Source of the DNA: Thermoflexus sp042408365
GTDB taxonomy: Bacteria > Chloroflexota > Anaerolineae > Thermoflexales > Thermoflexaceae
Direction: 5' to 3'
Assembly (NCBI RefSeq): GCF_042408365.1
Contig: NZ_JBHOQJ010000212.1
Span: forward strand, 1-16,951
DNA: 16,951 nt
Every line of letters starts with the position of its first letter. Positions within the stretch are counted from its first letter, which is position 1. Below the pieces are notes generated by a model. It was not told where the DNA came from and did no database searches. It saw only the letters and a program-made list of their open reading frames with translations. Below are positions 14,483 through 16,951 of the stretch, in pieces. The position numbers were made by a program, and so were the translations under genes.

Positions 14483-16747
14483 TCATTTCCGGTGGGCCAG
14501 CGGGAGGATGAGGGCCACCTCGGTCCCCCGAGGGGATCTCGGACGCACGAGGAGCTTTCCTCCATGAGCTTCCACCACCGCCCGAGCCACCGCTAACCCG
14601 ATCCCCATGCCCGGGAACCGCCGCGTGGTCCCGCCCTCCACCTGGTAGAACGGCTCCCCAATCCGGTCCAGGCGTTCCTCCGGGATCCCGATCCCTTCAT
14701 CCTGGATTCGAAGCATCACCTGTCCCTCGTGCTTCGTTAAAGCGACCTCAATCTTCCCTCCCCCGGGCGAGAACTTGATCGCGTTGTCCATCACCTCCCC
14801 GATCGCCCGGATGAGGCCCTGGGGGTCGCCCAACAGCCAGACCTCCTCTGGCGGCAGGTGCGCCTCCAGGGTATAGCGCGTGGGATCCATCCGGGCCTGC
14901 CACCGGCGCAGGATCTCCTCCAGCAGGCGCTTCAGATCCAGGGGGATGCGGGCGATCTCGCCGGCGCGAACGGTCTGGAGGGTGAGCATGAGCTCCACGT
15001 ATCGGTGAAGTTCGTGCAGGCGCCCCCGGCTGACCGTCACCGCCTCTTGTTGTTCGGGGTTCAGAGGCCCCAGCGCACCGTCGGCCAACAGCTCCAGATA
15101 GCCCATGGCCACGGCGAGGGGGGTGCGGAGCTCGTGGGAAACATTTTGGATCATCTCCTCCCGGAGCCGGAGGGTTTCGCTGAGGGCTTGATTCAGGGCG
15201 GCCAGCTCTTGCGCCTGTCGTTGTGTCCGCTCCAGCAGCCGGGCGTTATGGATCCCGGTCGCCAGCAGATCCGCCAGGGCCTCCAACAGGCCTCTGGTCT
15301 CCGCGTCGAAGGTCCGGCGGCGGCGCCACAGGACGTTCAAGACCCCCACGATCTCCTTCCCGTAGCGCAGCGGCAGCGCCGCGTGGCTCTGGAACCCCTC
15401 CTGGACGATCAGCGCCTGGGTGGCTGGAGGATACGGATATTGAGTGCAATCCTCTATCCAGAGCGGAGTCCCTCTCGCGGCCACACGCCCGGTGATGGTC
15501 TCGGCATCTGCCCCCCGGGCGAGGCGCGGGATCGCGGAGAAACCCCGGTAGGCCAACAGTTGAAGTGTTTCCGGATTCTGATGATCCGCATAGTAGATGC
15601 TGGCGGCGTCAGCGGGGAGATGGGCCAGGATCTCCTGGACGGCCCGGTCCATCAGGGCGGGAAGGTCCTCCAGGTGGGCCAGGGCCCGGGCGGTTTGATA
15701 GAGGACGTGCAGCCGAGCGGCGTGGGCTTGCGCCATCTCCAGCAACCGGGTCCGCTCGACCGCCCCGGCCACCTGGGCGGCGACGGTCTCGGCCAGCCGC
15801 ATCTCCACCGCGGTGAAGACGCGGGGCCGGTGCACGCTGTCGATCCCCAGGGTGCCGATGAGCCGAGTCCCCGCGAGAAGAGGGACGATCATCAGGGAAC
15901 AGATCCCCATCGCTTGCAGCACCGGCCCCACCGGCCCCAGGATCGGATCTCCGGCCACGTCGGCGATGGCCAGCGGGCGGCGCTCCCGCAGGATCCATTC
16001 CATCGAGGGGTTGCCGTGGATGGGAATTATGAGACCCAGCCCGGAGGGGGTTCCCACGGGGTTGTATTCGGCCACCACGCGGAGGTGGTCACCGGATTCG
16101 GCCATCAGGGCGATCGCCCCACGATCCCCCTGGAGCAAAGTCACCATTTCCTGGGTGATGCGGCTCAGGAGAGCCTCCAGGGAGAGCGGCTGGTTGGCCA
16201 GTCGGGCGATCCGGCTCAGGAGCTCCAGGCGGTCATGCTCCTCTCGGAGCCGATCGAGGGCCCACCGGTGTCCCATGATCACCCCGCCGAGCCGGCCGAT
16301 CGTGGTCAGGGCCCCTCGGGTCGGCTCATCCAACTGGAAATCCGGTGGGACCAGAAGGTTGATTAGCCCATACGAGCGACCCTGAAAACGCAGAGGGATG
16401 ACGAGATGGTCCTTCGATATCCCGAGGGCATCGAGGCGCTCGCAATGGATGATCTGCATCGCTTCGGTCAGCTGGCCCTCCCGCAGCATGCGCTGGCAGC
16501 GACACGGCGACCACCGCAGCGGTGCTCGCCCTTCCGCTTCGAGCGCCTCCGGCAACCCGACGGCAGCCACCACCTGGAACGAGCCTGTGGCCTCGTCCTC
16601 CAGCCGTGTGATCCATCCGGCGGTTCCCCCCACGATCTTCAGGAGCGTTCGCAGGATCTCCTCGGGGACGATGGAGGGATTGACCGCGTCCAGGTGGTCC
16701 ATCAGCTGGATCAGCTCCATGACCGTTTCTTGAGTGTGCTGCCTCAT
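14483..16747 (-). CDS. Soluble sensor histidine kinase with three GAF domains
   Basis: A 754-residue hybrid-free histidine kinase. Three GAF-like sensor domains can be placed at about 25-160, 180-330 and 345-505, linked by helical segments such as 'RWALDRLREEHDRLELLSRI' and 'LLEMAQAHAARLHVLYQTAR'. A coiled coil (505-530) leads into HisKA with phospho-acceptor H538 in 'NVSHELRTPLA'. The HATPase domain has the N box 'EVMDNAIKFSPGGG' (N655), G1 'DEGIGIP' (683-689), F box 'GEPFYQV' and G2 'GMGIGLAVA' (713-721). No membrane segment is seen, so it should sense a cytoplasmic signal. The first GAF has a C-x-C...C set (C82, C84, C102). ATG 16747 follows GGAGGGGG closely; a GTG at 16768 would place that ribosome site inside the gene. 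There is no adjacent response regulator, and its target is unknown. Confidence 0.93.
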   Translation of the reverse strand: MRQHTQETVMELIQLMDHLDAVNPSIVPEEILRTLLKIVGGTAGWITRLEDEATGSFQVVAAVGLPEALEAEGRAPLRWSPCRCQRMLREGQLTEAMQIIHCERLDALGISKDHLVIPLRFQGRSYGLINLLVPPDFQLDEPTRGALTTIGRLGGVIMGHRWALDRLREEHDRLELLSRIARLANQPLSLEALLSRITQEMVTLLQGDRGAIALMAESGDHLRVVAEYNPVGTPSGLGLIIPIHGNPSMEWILRERRPLAIADVAGDPILGPVGPVLQAMGICSLMIVPLLAGTRLIGTLGIDSVHRPRVFTAVEMRLAETVAAQVAGAVERTRLLEMAQAHAARLHVLYQTARALAHLEDLPALMDRAVQEILAHLPADAASIYYADHQNPETLQLLAYRGFSAIPRLARGADAETITGRVAARGTPLWIEDCTQYPYPPATQALIVQEGFQSHAALPLRYGKEIVGVLNVLWRRRRTFDAETRGLLEALADLLATGIHNARLLERTQRQAQELAALNQALSETLRLREEMIQNVSHELRTPLAVAMGYLELLADGALGPLNPEQQEAVTVSRGRLHELHRYVELMLTLQTVRAGEIARIPLDLKRLLEEILRRWQARMDPTRYTLEAHLPPEEVWLLGDPQGLIRAIGEVMDNAIKFSPGGGKIEVALTKHEGQVMLRIQDEGIGIPEERLDRIGEPFYQVEGGTTRRFPGMGIGLAVARAVVEAHGGKLLVRPRSPRGTEVALILPLAHRK

Positions 16748-16951
16748 TGTTCCCCCTCCTCGGCGCACCCGTGCATCGTCACGATGGCGTTGGGTGCCCC
16801 GATATCCGCCGAACCAGATGGAGCACGGGAATTAAGTTGAGCATGCTTTGTCGCAAGGATGAAAAGGGATGGATGAAAAATCGAATAGAGCTTGCAAAGC
16901 AAGCCTTTAAGGAAGATTGTCTGTGTGGGGCGGGCCGCGTGCGCGGCCCGC
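16748..16951. other. Upstream region of the histidine kinase with hairpins at the window edge
   Basis: No gene is seen here. A weak promoter candidate on the - strand is TTGCGA (16851-16856) and TAATTC (16829-16834), 16 nt apart. A small hairpin GCTTGC-AAA-GCAAGC (16890-16904) is followed by CTTT on the + strand and by a T-rich stretch on the - strand. A perfect 9-bp hairpin, GCGGGCCGC and GCGGCCCGC around GTGC (16930-16951), ends exactly at the edge; whether a T-tract follows on the + strand cannot be seen. Confidence 0.4.

Noticed and set aside
14858..16366. A 502-codon open frame on the + strand opposite the histidine kinase
   Set aside because: It is a shadow of a high-GC gene: no recognisable domain, composition rich in Gly, Pro, Arg, His and Gln, and the opposite strand encodes a complete GAF/HisKA/HATPase protein.
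1..16951. CRISPR array, insertion sequence, prophage or tRNA
   Set aside because: No short regularly spaced direct repeats, transposase or integrase motifs, terminal inverted repeats with target duplication, or tRNA cloverleaf with a TTCRA arm were found.

Overview
This is a GC-rich bacterial window, with codons mostly ending in G or C. Several features point to the Chloroflexota, possibly a Thermoflexus-like thermophile: single-chain PurL-PurQ with a double PurS-like head, a class II (animal-like) PurE, a 4Fe-4S type PurF, and a long multi-GAF histidine kinase. The phylum is an inference from gene types and style; no marker gene in the window settles it.

Left part (1-3894, + strand): the end of a sugar-nucleotide biosynthesis and glycan assembly cluster. 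It begins inside an NAD-dependent sugar epimerase/dehydratase (SDR). Next come a CgeB-like glycosyltransferase, a GT4 glycosyltransferase and a GT2 (rhamnosyltransferase-like) enzyme. Between the CgeB-like and GT4 genes lies a roughly 300-nt relic that I read as an internally deleted, frameshifted SAM-dependent methyltransferase. Both its original start and its original stop still overlap the neighbouring genes.

Middle and right part (3880-14378, - strand, read right to left): a de novo purine operon in the order purL(Q)-purC-purE-purF-purD-purM-purN. A near-consensus promoter (14351-14378) and a leader of about 175 nt precede purL. Spacing is tight: 1 nt between purL and purC, an ATGA overlap between purC and purE, 45 nt before purF, 14 nt between purD and purM. 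The exception is a 426-nt gap between purF and purD. That gap carries a degenerate tandem repeat of about 134 nt, an intrinsic terminator pointing against the operon, and a palindrome over the purD ribosome binding site. The encoded enzymes cover most steps from PRPP to SAICAR: PurF, PurD, PurN, PurLQ, PurM, PurE class II and PurC. Class II PurE makes PurK unnecessary. purB and purH are not in the window. The operon ends tail-to-tail with the GT2 gene, the two stops overlapping by 15 nt.

Far right (14483-16747, - strand): a soluble sensor histidine kinase with three GAF domains and no response regulator next to it. It lies upstream of the purine promoter on the same strand, with no evident terminator between. 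The last 204 nt are its upstream region and end in a strong GC hairpin cut by the window edge. I saw no tRNA, rRNA, CRISPR array, transposase or phage gene.
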